A model generated the notes under the pieces. It saw only the letters and a program-made list of their open reading frames with translations, did no database searches and was not told the DNA's origin. 64,000 bases of DNA from Halomonas sp. HL-48 (GTDB lineage Bacteria; Pseudomonadota; Gammaproteobacteria; Pseudomonadales; Halomonadaceae), in assembly GCF_001314875.1 (NCBI RefSeq), contig NZ_LJZS01000006.1, forward strand, positions 62,001 to 126,000, given 5' to 3'. Positions 36,625 to 47,674 of the stretch are shown in pieces; the stretch's first letter is position 1; each line of letters begins with the position of its first letter. Made by a program: the position numbers and the translations under genes.

Positions 36625-37176
36625 ATGACGGATGATATCGCCCAGCATTATCGACACATTATTAGCGCGCTTGGGGAAAATCCAGAGCGTGAGGGGCTGA
36701 GAGACACGCCAAAACGCGCGGCGAAAGCCATGCAGTTCCTGAATGCGGGCTATCATCAGTCGCTGGATGAAATTGTTAACGGCGCCGTATTCGAGTCGCA
36801 AACCGATGAAATGGTGCTGGTGAAGGATATCGAGCTTTACTCGATGTGCGAGCATCACCTCTTGCCATTTATCGGCAAGTGCCACATTGCCTACCTGCCG
36901 AGCGGCAGGGTGCTTGGGCTGTCCAAGTTTGCCCGTATCGTCGATATGTTTGCCCGTCGCATGCAGATTCAGGAGAACCTGACCCGGGAAATCGCCGAGG
37001 CCGTCCAGCAGGTCACCCAGGCGCGCGGCGTGGCGGTGGTGATCGAAGCGCGTCACCTGTGCATGATGATGCGGGGCGTGGAGAAGCAGAATTCCAGCAT
37101 GACGTCGTCCGTAATGCTAGGCGATTTTCGTGCCAATCAGGCGACCCGCCAGGAATTTTTAATGCTGGTCAGCTAA
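36625..37176 (+). CDS. folE: GTP cyclohydrolase I (FolE)
   Basis: A 183-aa FolE1 enzyme, converting GTP to 7,8-dihydroneopterin triphosphate for folate. The zinc ligands are in [20 protein letters not shown] and in [16 protein letters not shown]. The middle block [20 protein letters not shown] is typical. The length is short, as in the Pseudomonas-type FolE. The upstream repeat pair may regulate it. A 107-bp gap separates it from gabD. Confidence 0.95.
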   Translation: MTDDIAQHYRHIISALGENPEREGLRDTPKRAAKAMQFLNAGYHQSLDEIVNGAVFESQTDEMVLVKDIELYSMCEHHLLPFIGKCHIAYLPSGRVLGLSKFARIVDMFARRMQIQENLTREIAEAVQQVTQARGVAVVIEARHLCMMMRGVEKQNSSMTSSVMLGDFRANQATRQEFLMLVS

Positions 37177-37283
37177 CACTTATCTGCCCGATAGTGTCAG
37201 ACGGTTGGTCTGCTACCCTGTTTCGTCATAGCATGAAGAAGTCTATTTGCTGATGAGTCCCTTGCAAGGGGCAGGAGTCTGTC

Positions 37284-38741
37284 ATGGAAGCGCTTAAAGA
37301 GACCAAGCTGTACTGTCCGTTTGCCTATATCGATGGAAGTTGGGTGGCGGCCGACAGCGGCGAGCAGATCAATGTGCTGAATCCGGCCACTGGCGAGACG
37401 GTCGGTGACATGCCAAGGCTTGGCAAAGCGGAAACCGAGCGCGCTATCGAGGCGGCCGATGCGGCACTCCCGGCATGGCGCTCGCTGACCGCCCAGGAGC
37501 GAGCGGATTTATTGCTGAAATGGCACGATCTGATGCTCGAGCATCAACAGGATCTGGCCATGCTGATGACCCACGAGCAGGGCAAGCCACTCAAAGAAGC
37601 CGCGGGCGAAATTGCTTACGCCGCCAGCTTTCTGCGCTGGTTTGCTGAAGAGGCCCGTCGCGTCTACGGCGAAACCATTCCCGCCGCCAATTCCCACCAG
37701 CGGATCGTGGTCACCAAGCAGCCTGTGGGCGTTGTCGGGGCCATCACGCCCTGGAACTTCCCCGCGGCGATGATTACCCGTAAGGCGGGCGCTGCGCTGG
37801 CGGCCGGCTGTACCATCGTTGTCAAACCCGCGAGCCAGACGCCGTTTTCGGCCACGGCGCTTGCCATGCTGGCGGAACGCGCCGGGATCCCGCGGGGTGT
37901 TTTCAACGTCGTGCCGGGTAGTGCCACCGACATTGCCGCGGCGCTTACCCAGTCCCCCAAAGTGCGTAAGATTACCTTCACCGGCTCAACCGAAGTGGGT
38001 CGCAAGCTGATGGCGCAGGCGGCTGAACACGTACAAAAGATATCGCTGGAGCTGGGCGGCAACGCGCCCTTCATCGTGTTTGAAGACGCCGATCTGGATG
38101 CCGCCGTCGACGGAGCTATGGCCGCCAAGTTCCGCAATGCCGGGCAGACCTGCATTTGCACCAATCGCTTCCTGGTCCAGTCGAGCGTGATCAATGCGTT
38201 CTGTGAAAAACTGGCCGTTGCGATGAACAGCGAGCTTTACGTGGGCAATGGAACGCAGAAGAATATCAATATCGGTCCGCTGATCGATGGCGACGGGGTC
38301 AAGAAGGTCAGTGAGCACGTTCAGGACGCCGTGGACAAAGGGGCTCAGCTATTGCTGGGTGGCCACCCGCACCCGCTGGGCGGCAACTTCTTCAGTCCGA
38401 CGTTGATCAGCTTTGCCACCCAGGACATGAAAGTTGCGCAGGAAGAAACCTTCGGCCCCTTGGCCGCGGTATTTCCTTTCGATGATGAAGAAACCGCCAT
38501 TGAAATGGCCAACGACACCCAATACGGGCTGGCGTCGTACTTTTACTCGCGTGACCTCGGGCGCGTATGGCGGGTGGCCGAGGCGCTGGAATATGGCATG
38601 GTAGGTATCAATACCGGGCTGATTTCCAATGCGTCGGCGCCGTTTGGCGGCGTGAAAGCATCGGGTCTGGGGCGCGAAGGCGGCCACCAGGGCCTGGAAG
38701 AATATCTGGAGACCAAATACCTGTGTATTGATATCGGCTGA
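37284..38741 (+). CDS. gabD: NAD(P)+-dependent succinate-semialdehyde dehydrogenase
   Basis: A 485-aa aldehyde dehydrogenase. The catalytic Cys is in FRNAGQTCICTNRF, the general base Glu is in ISLELGGNAPFIVFEDADLD, and the Asn is in ITPWNFPAAMITRK. KPASQTPFSATALAMLAERA is the GabD-type cofactor loop. It oxidises succinate semialdehyde to succinate in the GABA shunt. No gabT is adjacent. A perfect terminator hairpin follows at 38.8 kb. Confidence 0.92.
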   Translation: MEALKETKLYCPFAYIDGSWVAADSGEQINVLNPATGETVGDMPRLGKAETERAIEAADAALPAWRSLTAQERADLLLKWHDLMLEHQQDLAMLMTHEQGKPLKEAAGEIAYAASFLRWFAEEARRVYGETIPAANSHQRIVVTKQPVGVVGAITPWNFPAAMITRKAGAALAAGCTIVVKPASQTPFSATALAMLAERAGIPRGVFNVVPGSATDIAAALTQSPKVRKITFTGSTEVGRKLMAQAAEHVQKISLELGGNAPFIVFEDADLDAAVDGAMAAKFRNAGQTCICTNRFLVQSSVINAFCEKLAVAMNSELYVGNGTQKNINIGPLIDGDGVKKVSEHVQDAVDKGAQLLLGGHPHPLGGNFFSPTLISFATQDMKVAQEETFGPLAAVFPFDDEETAIEMANDTQYGLASYFYSRDLGRVWRVAEALEYGMVGINTGLISNASAPFGGVKASGLGREGGHQGLEEYLETKYLCIDIG

Positions 38742-38790
38742 GCCGACCCGCTCGCCTCGCCTTGAAACGCGCAAGCGGAAACAGGCAAGC

Positions 38791-38827
38791 AAAAGCCCTC
38801 ATCGACAGCGTCGACGAGGGCTTTTTT
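38791..38827. terminator. Hairpin terminator between gabD and purH
   Basis: AAAAGCCCTC and GAGGGCTTTT pair, with an inner TCGAC-agc-GTCGA stem. T residues on the + strand and A residues on the other side let it serve both convergent genes. Confidence 0.87.
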
Positions 38828-38839
38828 GAGGCGCATTGA

Positions 38840-40420
38840 TTAGTGGCGGAAGTGGCGCATGCCGGTAAACACCATGGCAATACCGGCTTCATTGGCCGCG
38901 TCGATCACTTCCTGGTCGCGCATGGAGCCGCCCGGCTGAATGACGGCGGTGATGCCCGCTTCGGCGGCGGCATCGATGCCGTCACGGAAGGGGAAGAATG
39001 CATCCGACGCCATTACGGAGCCCGGCACGGAGAGGCCTTCATCGGCGGCCTTGATGCCGGCAATCTTGGCGGAATAGACACGGCTCATTTGCCCGGCGCC
39101 CACGCCAACCGTCTGGCCGTTGTTGGCGTAGACAATGGCATTGGATTTGACGAATTTGGCTACCCGCCAGGCAAACGTCAGGTCGCGCAGTTCCTGGTCG
39201 GAGGGGGCACGCTTGCTGACCACCGTCAGTTCATCCCGGGATACCATGCCCTGGTCGCGTTCCTGTACCAGTAAGCCGCCGTTCACGCGCTTGAAATCCA
39301 GGGCGTGGGCGGTCTCGCCGGGCCAGTGCGCGCTGACGTCCAGCAGTCGAACGTTCTTTTTGGCTGCGACGATGGCAGCCGCGTCAGCGCTAACCCCAGG
39401 CGCGATGATGACCTCGACGAACTGACGGTCGATGATGGCCTTAGCGGTGTCGGCATCGAGCGCCACGTTGAAGGCAATGATGCCGCCAAACGCGCTGGTC
39501 GGGTCGGTAGCGAAGGCCTTGTCGTAGGCGTCAAGGGCCGTGGCGCCAATGGCAACACCGCAGGGGTTGGCGTGCTTGACGATCACGCAGGCGGTATCGG
39601 TGAATGCCTTGACGCATTCAAAGGCGGCATCGGTGTCGGCGACGTTGTTGTACGACAGCGGCTTGCCCTGGAGCATTTTGGCCGTTGCCACGCTGGGCTC
39701 GTTGGCGTCGGCTTCGGTGTAAAACGCGGCCTGCTGGTGCGGGTTTTCGCCGTAGCGCATCGTCTGCTGCTTGTGCAGCTGCAGGTTGAAGGTGCGCGGG
39801 AAGTCGCCTGCCGTCGCCTCCACTTTACGGCCCAGATAGTTGGCTATGGCACCGTCATAACTGGCGGTGTGCTCAAACGCTTTGACCGCGAGGTCGAAGC
39901 GGGTGGCATCGCTGACCTTGCCTTCCTGGGCGGCGAGTTCGCCAAGGATTCGCGGGTAGTCGTCGGCGCTGACCACGATGGTGGTGTAGGCGTGATTCTT
40001 GGCGCAGGCGCGGACCATGGTCGGGCCGCCGATGTCGATGTTTTCGATCGCGTCCTCAAGGGTGCAGTCAGGCTTGGCAACCGTGGCGGCGAAGGGGTAG
40101 AGGTTCACCACGACCATATCGATCGGGGTGATATCGTTGGCGGCCATGACGTCGTCGTCCTGTCCGCGGCGGGCCAGAATGCCGCCATGGATTTTAGGGT
40201 GCAGCGTTTTGACCCGGCCATCCATGATTTCAGGAAAGCCGGTATGCTCGCTGACTTCCTTGACTGGAATCTGGTGTTCCTGCAGCAGCCTGAAGGTGCC
40301 GCCGGTGGAAAGGAGTTCCACGCCATGTTCGTTCAAGCCGCGGGCAAACTCGACGATACCGGTTTTATCGGAAACGCTCAGCAGCGCGCGTCGGACGGGG
40401 GTCGCAGTACTATCAGCCAT
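38840..40420 (-). CDS. purH: PurH bifunctional AICAR transformylase/IMP cyclohydrolase
   Basis: A 526-aa enzyme for the last two steps of IMP synthesis. The N-terminal MGS-like cyclohydrolase has [20 protein letters not shown] and [20 protein letters not shown]. The AICARFT domain has [21 protein letters not shown] and [17 protein letters not shown] 40420 ([11 protein letters not shown]) fits homologues; the frame runs 23 codons further up. Upstream lies fis-dusB on the same strand, 49 bp away. Confidence 0.96.
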   Translation of the reverse strand: MADSTATPVRRALLSVSDKTGIVEFARGLNEHGVELLSTGGTFRLLQEHQIPVKEVSEHTGFPEIMDGRVKTLHPKIHGGILARRGQDDDVMAANDITPIDMVVVNLYPFAATVAKPDCTLEDAIENIDIGGPTMVRACAKNHAYTTIVVSADDYPRILGELAAQEGKVSDATRFDLAVKAFEHTASYDGAIANYLGRKVEATAGDFPRTFNLQLHKQQTMRYGENPHQQAAFYTEADANEPSVATAKMLQGKPLSYNNVADTDAAFECVKAFTDTACVIVKHANPCGVAIGATALDAYDKAFATDPTSAFGGIIAFNVALDADTAKAIIDRQFVEVIIAPGVSADAAAIVAAKKNVRLLDVSAHWPGETAHALDFKRVNGGLLVQERDQGMVSRDELTVVSKRAPSDQELRDLTFAWRVAKFVKSNAIVYANNGQTVGVGAGQMSRVYSAKIAGIKAADEGLSVPGSVMASDAFFPFRDGIDAAAEAGITAVIQPGGSMRDQEVIDAANEAGIAMVFTGMRHFRH

Positions 40421-40469
40421 GAGGGTGCTCGTGTGCAGGGTAAAAGTGGGAAACAATAACGCCCCACGG

Positions 40470-40814
40470 TCAGGGGGCGTCACCTTCAATAAGTCCGTAA
40501 AGCTTCAGTTTCTTGCGCAGCGTGCCACGGTTGAGGCCAAGCGCATCCGCGGCCCGGGTTTGGTTGCCGTCGGTGTGCTCCAGTACGCAGGCCAGCAGCG
40601 GCGCCTCTACTTCGGCCATCACCATGGCGTACAGGTCGGTTGCCTGACTGCCATCGAGATGCTCGAAGTAGCGACGCATCGCGTCCTCCACGGCTTCGCG
40701 AAGCGGCTGCGGTGGAGCGCTGGCCGCCGGGTCTGCAAGCGTGCCGTTAAGCCGGGTGTGGGTGTCGCTGACACTGTTATCGCTGGAAAGAAGATCAAGA
40801 TCGCGTTCGGTCAT
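40470..40814 (-). CDS. fis: Fis nucleoid-associated regulator
   Basis: A 114-aa DNA-binding and -bending protein. The C-terminal helix-turn-helix [20 protein letters not shown] is essentially that of E. coli Fis, preceded by [13 protein letters not shown]. It activates rRNA promoters and stimulates site-specific recombination. Its start overlaps the dusB stop, the standard dusB-fis operon. Confidence 0.96.
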   Translation of the reverse strand: MTERDLDLLSSDNSVSDTHTRLNGTLADPAASAPPQPLREAVEDAMRRYFEHLDGSQATDLYAMVMAEVEAPLLACVLEHTDGNQTRAADALGLNRGTLRKKLKLYGLIEGDAP

Positions 40815-41851
40815 GCTGCATAGCTTCCTTTGGCTAGCAGACGCTTGATGGCATCGGGCGCCATGGCGTCGTTGATCCAGTTAACTTGTGTTTCAGTGGA
40901 TACCAATCCGTTGAACTGCTGTTTCAAATCACGCCGTTGATCCGGGGTGAAGCGGGCATCCTCGTTGAGATACCAGCCCAGGTGCTTGCGCGCGATGCGC
41001 ACGCCCATGGTCGCCCCGTAGAACCCATGCAGAGCACTCAAATGATCAACCAGCACATGGCGACGTTCGTCCAGGCTGGGCGCAGCACCGTGCTCGCCGT
41101 GCTCTAGAAAATGCTGAATCTGCTGGAAAATCCATGGATTGCCCTGGGCTGCACGGCCCACCATGACAGCGTCTGCCTGGGTGTAGCGCAGTACCTCCGC
41201 CGCTTTTTCCGGGCTGGTGATATCGCCGTTGGCAATCACCGGAATGCCCAGGCGCGACTTGATATCCGCAATGGTGTCGTACTCCGCCCATCCAGTATAG
41301 CGCTGCTCGCGATGGCGGCCATGAACCGCTAGCGATTGAATGCCTGCCTCCTCGGCAAGTCGCGCAATACGCACGCCGTTATTGGAGTCAGCACACCAGC
41401 CAGTACGTATTTTCAGCGTCACGGGGATATCGACGGCGTTGACCACGGCGTCAAGAATAGCGCCGACGAGTTTTTCATCGCGCAGCAGGGCAGAGCCAGC
41501 GGCCTTGTTGCAGACCTTTTTGGCCGGGCAGCCCATATTGATATCGATCACCTGCGCGCCCAGGTCCGCATTCAGCCTGGCGGCGTGGGCGAGCATCTCG
41601 GCATCGCCGCCGGCGATCTGCACCACCCGTGGATCAGGCTCGCCGCGATGGTCCATGCGCAACTGGGATTTGCGCGTATGCCAAAGGCTGGGGTCGGCGG
41701 TAACCATTTCGCCCACCACCCAGCCCGCCCCCAGGCGCCGGCATAGCTGGCGGAATGGGCGGTCGGTTACCCCGGCCATAGGCGCAAGCATCAGCCGGTT
41801 GGGCAGTGCGTACAGGCCAATCTTGAGCGGTTGAGATGTCGATAGGGTCAT
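40811..41851 (-). CDS. dusB: DusB tRNA-dihydrouridine synthase
   Basis: A 346-aa flavoenzyme reducing uridine to dihydrouridine in tRNA D-loops. It shows NRLMLAPMAGVTDRPFRQLC, VIDINMGCPAKKVCNKAAGS with the catalytic Cys, and LAVHGRHREQRYTGWAEYD, then IPVIANGDITSPEKAAEVL for FMN. First gene of the dusB-fis operon. A hairpin lies 46 bp upstream of its start. Confidence 0.95.
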   Translation of the reverse strand: MTLSTSQPLKIGLYALPNRLMLAPMAGVTDRPFRQLCRRLGAGWVVGEMVTADPSLWHTRKSQLRMDHRGEPDPRVVQIAGGDAEMLAHAARLNADLGAQVIDINMGCPAKKVCNKAAGSALLRDEKLVGAILDAVVNAVDIPVTLKIRTGWCADSNNGVRIARLAEEAGIQSLAVHGRHREQRYTGWAEYDTIADIKSRLGIPVIANGDITSPEKAAEVLRYTQADAVMVGRAAQGNPWIFQQIQHFLEHGEHGAAPSLDERRHVLVDHLSALHGFYGATMGVRIARKHLGWYLNEDARFTPDQRRDLKQQFNGLVSTETQVNWINDAMAPDAIKRLLAKGSYAA

Positions 41852-41896
41852 GGCAATGGGCGCTTTGATAGTGCGATTAACGACCCTGGAGTCGTT

Positions 41897-41923
41897 CGAG
41901 GAGGCGTATGATACGCCTCCTCG
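41897..41923. terminator. Perfect hairpin between prmA and dusB
   Basis: CGAGGAGGCGTA-tga-TACGCCTCCTCG gives a 12-bp perfect stem. No T-run follows on the minus strand, so a terminator or attenuator role between prmA and dusB is only likely, not certain. Confidence 0.6.
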
Positions 41924-41961
41924 ACGGCGGGGTGAAGGCGGCCTATGTCGTAAACTAAAGA

Positions 41962-42873
41962 TTAAGCAGGGCGCTGCCCGGTTAGCCGCACCCAGCCTTC
42001 GCGCACGGTCGGTGAATCTATCTGCAAGCCCTGCGCCTGGTAGGCGTGGATCACGTCGTCGGCCTGATTGGCCAGAATGCCCGAGAGCGCAAGTCGTCCG
42101 CCGGGCGCTACGTGGCTGGCAATCGTCGGCGCAAGCTCCACCAGAGGCCCTGCCAGGATGTTGGCGGTCACGATCGGATACTGGCCCGCCGCCAGCTGCT
42201 CAGGGTAGCAAAGCGACAGCACTGACTCACCGATTTGATTGCGCTGGGCATTGTCGCGGCTTGCCTGCAGTGCCTGTGGGTCAATATCTGTTCCATCGGC
42301 ATGCACCGCGCCGAGCTTTAATGCCGCGATGGCCAGAATGCCCGAGCCGCAGCCGATATCGAGCACCTGTTGACCGGCGAGCAGGCCGTTGACCGCCAAG
42401 CCGTCAAGCCATTCCAGGCAAAGTGCCGTTGTCGGGTGGGTGCCGGTGCCAAAGGCAAGGCCGGGGTCGAGCACCAGATTGACGCCGTCGGTTTGGGGCG
42501 GCTCGTGCCAGCTGGGAACGATCCACAGCCGCTCCCCCATGCGCAGTGGCGTGAAGTCCTCCATCCACTCGCGCTCCCAATCGCGATCCGCCAGCAATTC
42601 GTACTCAATTGTCGGGCAGGGTTCGTCCGGCACCTGTTCGGCCCAGGCGGCTTCGATACGCGCAAGCATTGCGTCGATGCCCTCCAGGTCGTCATACAGG
42701 CCGGTCACGACGGTGTCTTGCCAAAGGGGGGTCGTTCCGCGTTCGGGCTCGAATACCGGGTCATCGTGGGCGTCTTGCAGCCCAATGGCCGTGGCGCCTT
42801 CTTCCAGTAGCAGCTCTTCCAGGAGTTCTGCCTGCTCGGGGGGAACGTGCGCTTTCAGTTGAAGCCAGGGCAT
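41962..42873 (-). CDS. prmA: PrmA ribosomal protein L11 methyltransferase
   Basis: A 303-aa methyltransferase that trimethylates L11. The substrate-recognition domain is MPWLQLKAHVPPEQAELLEE, followed by the AdoMet motifs LDPGLAFGTGTHPTTALCLE, VLDIGCGSGILAIAALKLGA and VTANILAGPLVELAP. I use ATG 42873 (MPWLQL), the conserved start; the frame opens 7 codons earlier. Downstream of accC on the same strand, 72 bp away. Confidence 0.95.
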   Translation of the reverse strand: MPWLQLKAHVPPEQAELLEELLLEEGATAIGLQDAHDDPVFEPERGTTPLWQDTVVTGLYDDLEGIDAMLARIEAAWAEQVPDEPCPTIEYELLADRDWEREWMEDFTPLRMGERLWIVPSWHEPPQTDGVNLVLDPGLAFGTGTHPTTALCLEWLDGLAVNGLLAGQQVLDIGCGSGILAIAALKLGAVHADGTDIDPQALQASRDNAQRNQIGESVLSLCYPEQLAAGQYPIVTANILAGPLVELAPTIASHVAPGGRLALSGILANQADDVIHAYQAQGLQIDSPTVREGWVRLTGQRPA

Positions 42874-42945
42874 GCCGGGTCTCCGCAACACCAAAAAAAG
42901 CGGGATGGCGCTGCCACCCCGTTCGGACCGTGCTCAGCGTAAGCG

Positions 42946-44286
42946 TTAGCTGCTGAGTTTCTTTTCGAGATAGTGGATGTTGACGCCACCCTGGCGGAAG
43001 TAGCTGTCCCGCACCAGGTCCTTCTGCAAGTCGATATTGGTCTTGATACCCTCGACCAGCAGCTCATCCAGCGCATTGCGCATGCGGGTAAGCGCAATCT
43101 CGCGGTCTTCTCCCCAGGTGATCAGCTTGCCAATCAGCGAGTCGTAGTGGGGCGGCACGGTGTAGCCGGTGTACAGGTGAGAATCCATGCGTACACCCAG
43201 GCCGCCAGGCGCGTGATAAAGCGTCACCTTGCCGGGGGACGGCATGAAGGTGCGGGAATCTTCGGCGTTGATGCGGCATTCAAAGGCGTGACCGTTGATC
43301 TTGACGTCGTCCTGGCGAATCGTCAGCGGCATGCCCGAGGCAATACGCAGCTGTTCCTTGACGATGTCGACGCCCGTGACCATCTCGGTGACCGGGTGCT
43401 CAACCTGGACGCGGGTGTTCATCTCGATAAAGAAGAAATCGCCGTCCTCGTAGAGGAATTCGAACGTCCCAGCGCCGCGGTAGTTGATTTCCAGGCAGGC
43501 CTGGCGGCAGGCTTCCAGCACCCTGGCGCGGGCCTCGGGGTCGATGCCCGGTGCCGGGGCTTCTTCCAGCACTTTCTGGTGGCGGCGCTGCAGGGAGCAA
43601 TCGCGGTCATAGAGATGAATGGCGTTGCCCTGACCATCGGCGAGTACCTGGACTTCCACGTGGCGCGGGTTTTCGAGGAATTTCTCCATATAGACGGTGC
43701 CATCGCCAAATGAAGAGTGGGCCTCGGTGCGCGTGACGTTGATGGCCGATAACAGGTGACCTTCGGCGTGCACGACGCGCATGCCACGGCCACCACCACC
43801 GGCTGCCGCTTTGATGATCACCGGGTAGCCGATGCGTCGAGCGGTGGCGAGATTGATATCATCATCGTCGCCCAGCGGGCCGTCCGAGCCGGGCACGGTG
43901 GGCACGCCAGCCGCCTTCATGGACTCAATGGCGCTGACCTTGTCGCCCATCAGACGAATCGTCTCGGCGCGTGGGCCGATAAACGTGAAGCCGGAGCGCT
44001 CTACCTGCTCGGCAAAGTTGGCATTCTCGGACAGGAAGCCGTAGCCGGGATGAATGGCGCTTGAGTCGGTGACTTCCGCGGCGCTGATCAATGCCGGGAT
44101 ATTGAGATAGGACTGTGCGGAGGAGGCCGGGCCGATGCACACGGCTTCGTCAGCCAGGCGTACGTGCATGAGTTCGCGGTCGGCCTTGGAGTGCACCGCC
44201 ACGGTTTTGATGCCTAGCTCTTTACAGGCCCGGAGGATACGTAGGGCAATCTCGCCGCGGTTGGCGATAAGTACCTTGTCGAGCAT
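42946..44286 (-). CDS. accC: AccC biotin carboxylase
   Basis: A 446-aa subunit of acetyl-CoA carboxylase that carboxylates biotin with bicarbonate and [23 protein letters not shown], the glycine-rich [16 protein letters not shown], and [20 protein letters not shown] are clear. ATG 44286 follows E. coli AccC; a second ATG four codons up is also possible. It forms the accB-accC operon. Confidence 0.97.
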   Translation of the reverse strand: MLDKVLIANRGEIALRILRACKELGIKTVAVHSKADRELMHVRLADEAVCIGPASSAQSYLNIPALISAAEVTDSSAIHPGYGFLSENANFAEQVERSGFTFIGPRAETIRLMGDKVSAIESMKAAGVPTVPGSDGPLGDDDDINLATARRIGYPVIIKAAAGGGGRGMRVVHAEGHLLSAINVTRTEAHSSFGDGTVYMEKFLENPRHVEVQVLADGQGNAIHLYDRDCSLQRRHQKVLEEAPAPGIDPEARARVLEACRQACLEINYRGAGTFEFLYEDGDFFFIEMNTRVQVEHPVTEMVTGVDIVKEQLRIASGMPLTIRQDDVKINGHAFECRINAEDSRTFMPSPGKVTLYHAPGGLGVRMDSHLYTGYTVPPHYDSLIGKLITWGEDREIALTRMRNALDELLVEGIKTNIDLQKDLVRDSYFRQGGVNIHYLEKKLSS

Positions 44287-44316
44287 GGGAGAGTCCATCC
44301 GTATTGAAATGAAGGT

Positions 44317-44784
44317 TTAAGCGAGGACGATCATTGGCTGATCGAATTCCACCGGCTCACCGTCTTCTACCAGAATGGCTTCCACTACGCCGTCGCGGTC
44401 CGCTTCAATTTGGTTCATCATTTTCATGGCTTCCACGATGCACACCGTGTCGCCTTGCTTGACCGTGTCGCCAACTTCTACAAAGGACTTGGCGCCCGGC
44501 GCAGGGCTGCGATAGAAGGTGCCAACCATGGGCGAGTTGACGGCTTCACCGCGATAGCTTTTGCCGGGGGCCGACTCTGCTTCAGGCGCCACATTTGCAG
44601 CGGGGGCGGCCGGCGCCTGTTGAGGGGCGTACTGAGCATACTGGGGCATTGACTGTGGCTGCCAGGTAGCCCCGTTAGGATGGCGGCTAATGCGGACAGA
44701 CTCTTCGCCTTCCTGAATTTCAATCTCGCTAATATTGGACTCTTCAAGCAGCTCAATCAGTTTTTTGACTTTGCGGATATCCAT
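44317..44784 (-). CDS. accB: AccB biotin carboxyl carrier protein
   Basis: A 155-aa carrier. The N-terminal [20 protein letters not shown] is followed by a Pro/Ala/Gln-rich linker, then the biotinyl domain with the biotinylated Lys in [16 protein letters not shown]. It is 30 bp before accC. The 294-bp gap upstream (44785-45078) carries its AT-rich promoter area and no gene that I can support. Confidence 0.97.
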   Translation of the reverse strand: MDIRKVKKLIELLEESNISEIEIQEGEESVRISRHPNGATWQPQSMPQYAQYAPQQAPAAPAANVAPEAESAPGKSYRGEAVNSPMVGTFYRSPAPGAKSFVEVGDTVKQGDTVCIVEAMKMMNQIEADRDGVVEAILVEDGEPVEFDQPMIVLA

Positions 44785-45078
44785 TACCTGGCCCCATCAC
44801 TATCGTTAAGAGTGGTGTGCTTACTACGCGGAAACAGCGCAGTAAACCAAATTAAAAAAATTAGAGAACGCCGCATGATGACGAACGTTACCCTTTTTTA
44901 CTGCTAATAAAAGCAGAAGTTCAATTAATATGGTGGCGAAGTGTGCCGAAAAACTCATACGATGTCCAGCCACCGCAGTGTTCGGGCTCAAGGCTATATT
45001 TAAACGGCCGTTTGACGAACTTCGCGACAAGACCCGCCCAGATCACGCGGCGCGGGTAGTTGCCTTACCTATGCCAGC

Positions 45079-46989
45079 CTAGCGACTGTCTACCCATCGC
45101 GCCAACTCGCGTAAATGTTGGGTGAAGTCAGCGGCATTGATATCGCCCTGAATGCGCGCGTCACGGATCTCCTGACCTTGATGAAAAAATAACAGGCTAG
45201 GCGGGCCGAAAAGCTGGAACTTATTCAGCAGCGCGCGACTTTGCGTATTGGTATCGGTGACGTCGACCGCAATGCGGTTGAAGCCTGACAGTTCGTCAAT
45301 GACGGCAGGATCGGTATACACCTCCCGTTCCAACTGACGGCAGGAGATGCACCAGTCAGCGGTAAAGTGGACGAAAACGGGCCGGTCCGCCGCTTCAGCG
45401 TCGGCCAGGGCGCTCTCAAGGTCAGACAGGCGATCCAGGCGTTGAAAGTCCAGCGGCGCGGTAGAGGTGCCCGTTGAGGGGCTGGACAGCTGTAATGGGC
45501 GCAGTGGGTTATTCGACCCTTGGGCGGCGCCGATCGTCAGGGCAATGCCCCAGGTCAACAACACCAGGCCCAGTGTCTGGCGGGCTTTTGGCCAGCCTGA
45601 AGGCGTGTTGGTCTGCACGGCGCCCAATGCCAGCGCGGTGCCAATGGCCAGGGCTGCCCAGAGCAGCAGCGCGACTGGACCGGGCACCAGGCGTTCCACC
45701 ATCCAGATGGCAACGCCGAACAGCAGCAGGCCAAAGGCGATCTTGACGCCGTTGAGCCAGGCCCCCGAGCGCGGCAGCAGGGTCGCCCCAAAGGTGCCGA
45801 CGAGAAGCAGGGGCACCCCCATCCCCATGCCCAGGGCAAACAGCATGGCGCCGCCGGAGAAGGCATCGCCGGTGGTGGAAATGATTACCAGCGCACCGGC
45901 CAGAGGCGCCGTGACGCAGGGCGACACCACCAGCACCGATAACGCCCCTGCCAGCGCCAGGCCGGGCGGACCGCTGCGCTGCGCCCGCGCCTGCCAGGCG
46001 TCGATGCGCTGTGCCAGACGTGGCGACAGGCGCAGGTTGAAGGCGCCGAGCATCGCCAGGCCAAACAGGCTGAACAGGACGGCAAAGGTGATCAGTACCG
46101 GCGCGGACTGGAGCTGCGCCTGGAGGTTGAGGCCGGCCCCAAACAGGCCCATCAGTACGCCGACCGCTGCATAGGTGGCGGCCATGCCGAGCACATAGCT
46201 CGCCGACAGCAGGAAAGCACGGGGCCGGGTGGCTTGCTGGCCGACGATGATCGACGACAGGATGGGCACCATGGGGAGTACGCAAGGGGTGAAGGTCAGC
46301 CCGATGCCCGCCAGAAAGAACAGCCCAAGCGCCAAGGGGAAGCTTGCATCGGTCATCAACTGGCTAAAGCGGCTGTCCTCGCTCTGTGGCGCGCCAAGGG
46401 AAGCGGCGGATTCCTCAAGCCCAGCCGAGGTGTCAGTGGTCTCAGCCGTATTGTCGGCGTCATTCGACGTGTCTGCGGGCGACGAGGCGGGCGCCGCCTC
46501 GTCGTCAGTGGCGGGCTCCCAATCGGCAAAGGCACGCGGCGGCTGGCTTTCGGTGGCCTGCAGCGCAACGGTTTCCGGCGGGTAACAGAGCCCGGCATCG
46601 GCGCAGCCCTGGAAGGTGAAATCGATATCCAGCGGACCCGAGAAGCTGTCTTCCAGCGGCACTTCCATGACCACCCGGCCACGGAAAATATACACATCAC
46701 CCAGGAATTCATCATTGGTGAACGTGCCTTCGGGTAGTTCGGGTTCACCCAGGCGAGCCTCATTGTTCAGGCTTTCCACGGCAAACTGGTGCCGGTAGAG
46801 GTAGTACTCGTCAGCGGCTTCGACGCCCACGAAGAGGGTGTCACCGTCGTGCCAGGCGGTGGGTTGAAAGGCTTCCAGAACGGGGAGAAAGTCATCGTCC
46901 TGATCGCTTGAAGAAAACCACTGCGCCTGGGCCAATAGGGGTAGCGCACCGAGCAGAAGCAACAGCCCTAAACGTCGAATCGTAAGCAA
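45079..46989 (-). CDS. dsbD: DsbD thiol:disulfide interchange protein
   Basis: A 636-aa inner-membrane protein that carries electrons from thioredoxin to the periplasm. A signal peptide (RRLGLLLLLGALPLLAQA) leads to the alpha domain, with redox Cys pair in FQGCADAGLCYPP. Eight transmembrane helices follow, with Cys in TFTPCVLPMVP and VSPCVTAPLAG. The C-terminal thioredoxin-like domain has DWCISCRQLE. The linker after the first domain is Asp/Thr/Ala-rich. The start is TTG 46989, with AAGGA six bases before it. Confidence 0.93.
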   Translation of the reverse strand: MLTIRRLGLLLLLGALPLLAQAQWFSSSDQDDDFLPVLEAFQPTAWHDGDTLFVGVEAADEYYLYRHQFAVESLNNEARLGEPELPEGTFTNDEFLGDVYIFRGRVVMEVPLEDSFSGPLDIDFTFQGCADAGLCYPPETVALQATESQPPRAFADWEPATDDEAAPASSPADTSNDADNTAETTDTSAGLEESAASLGAPQSEDSRFSQLMTDASFPLALGLFFLAGIGLTFTPCVLPMVPILSSIIVGQQATRPRAFLLSASYVLGMAATYAAVGVLMGLFGAGLNLQAQLQSAPVLITFAVLFSLFGLAMLGAFNLRLSPRLAQRIDAWQARAQRSGPPGLALAGALSVLVVSPCVTAPLAGALVIISTTGDAFSGGAMLFALGMGMGVPLLLVGTFGATLLPRSGAWLNGVKIAFGLLLFGVAIWMVERLVPGPVALLLWAALAIGTALALGAVQTNTPSGWPKARQTLGLVLLTWGIALTIGAAQGSNNPLRPLQLSSPSTGTSTAPLDFQRLDRLSDLESALADAEAADRPVFVHFTADWCISCRQLEREVYTDPAVIDELSGFNRIAVDVTDTNTQSRALLNKFQLFGPPSLLFFHQGQEIRDARIQGDINAADFTQHLRELARWVDSR

Positions 46990-47097
46990 AACGTGTCCTT
47001 GGTCGATAACGTCATATCAGGCGGCTAGCATAACGCAACATGGCGTGCTGGCAATGGTCGGCGCCGGCCTTCAGGACAATGAGTGTCCGTCAACGAA

Positions 47098-47123
47098 ACG
47101 GGGCCACCCGAAGGCAGCCCCGT
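47098..47123 (-). terminator. ppa terminator
   Basis: On the minus strand, ACGGGGC and GCCCCGT pair around a short loop, followed by TTTCGTT. It stands 21 bp after the ppa stop. Confidence 0.7.
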
Positions 47124-47143
47124 CTCATGCTAACGCTAAGTGC

Positions 47144-47674
47144 TTAGGCTTTGTGGTAAGCCGCCGCTGATTTTTCAATTGCCTTGCGCGCCGCTTCTAC
47201 GCCTTCCCAGGACTCGACCTTGACCCACTTGCCTTTCTCGAGATCCTTGTAGTTCTCGAAGAAGTGAGCAATCTGTTGACGCAGCAGTTCGGGCAGGTCG
47301 GTGACTTCCTGCACGTCGTCGTACAGTGAGCTGAGTTTGGGGTGCGGCACGCACACCAGCTTGGCATCTTCACCGGCTTCGTCGGTCATGTTGAGAATGC
47401 CGACCGGGCGCGCACGAATGATGCTGCCTGGCTGAACCGGATGCGGCGTGACGACCAGCGCGTCCAGCGGGTCGCCGTCGTCGGCCAGGGTGTGGGGAAT
47501 GAAACCGTAGTTGGCCGGGTAGAACATGGGGGTGGCCATAAAGCGGTCGACCAGCAGAGCCCCCATGTCTTTGTCGATCTCATACTTGATCGGGGCATGG
47601 TTGGCAGGAATTTCAATCGCCACGTATAGGTCGTTGGGCAGATCCTTACCAGCGGGGATGTTGTCGAAGTTCAT
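47144..47674 (-). CDS. ppa: Inorganic pyrophosphatase
   Basis: A 176-aa family I soluble pyrophosphatase, the same length as E. coli Ppa. It has [20 protein letters not shown], the metal-binding [13 protein letters not shown], and [21 protein letters not shown] 47674 follows AAGGA; the longer frame up to 47788 is not used. A PPi-type phosphofructokinase gene two kilobases away suggests that PPi use matters in this cell. Confidence 0.96.
   Translation of the reverse strand: MNFDNIPAGKDLPNDLYVAIEIPANHAPIKYEIDKDMGALLVDRFMATPMFYPANYGFIPHTLADDGDPLDALVVTPHPVQPGSIIRARPVGILNMTDEAGEDAKLVCVPHPKLSSLYDDVQEVTDLPELLRQQIAHFFENYKDLEKGKWVKVESWEGVEAARKAIEKSAAAYHKA

Noticed and set aside
39305..40459. 384-codon + strand frame
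   Set aside because: Antisense shadow of purH with no recognisable domain.
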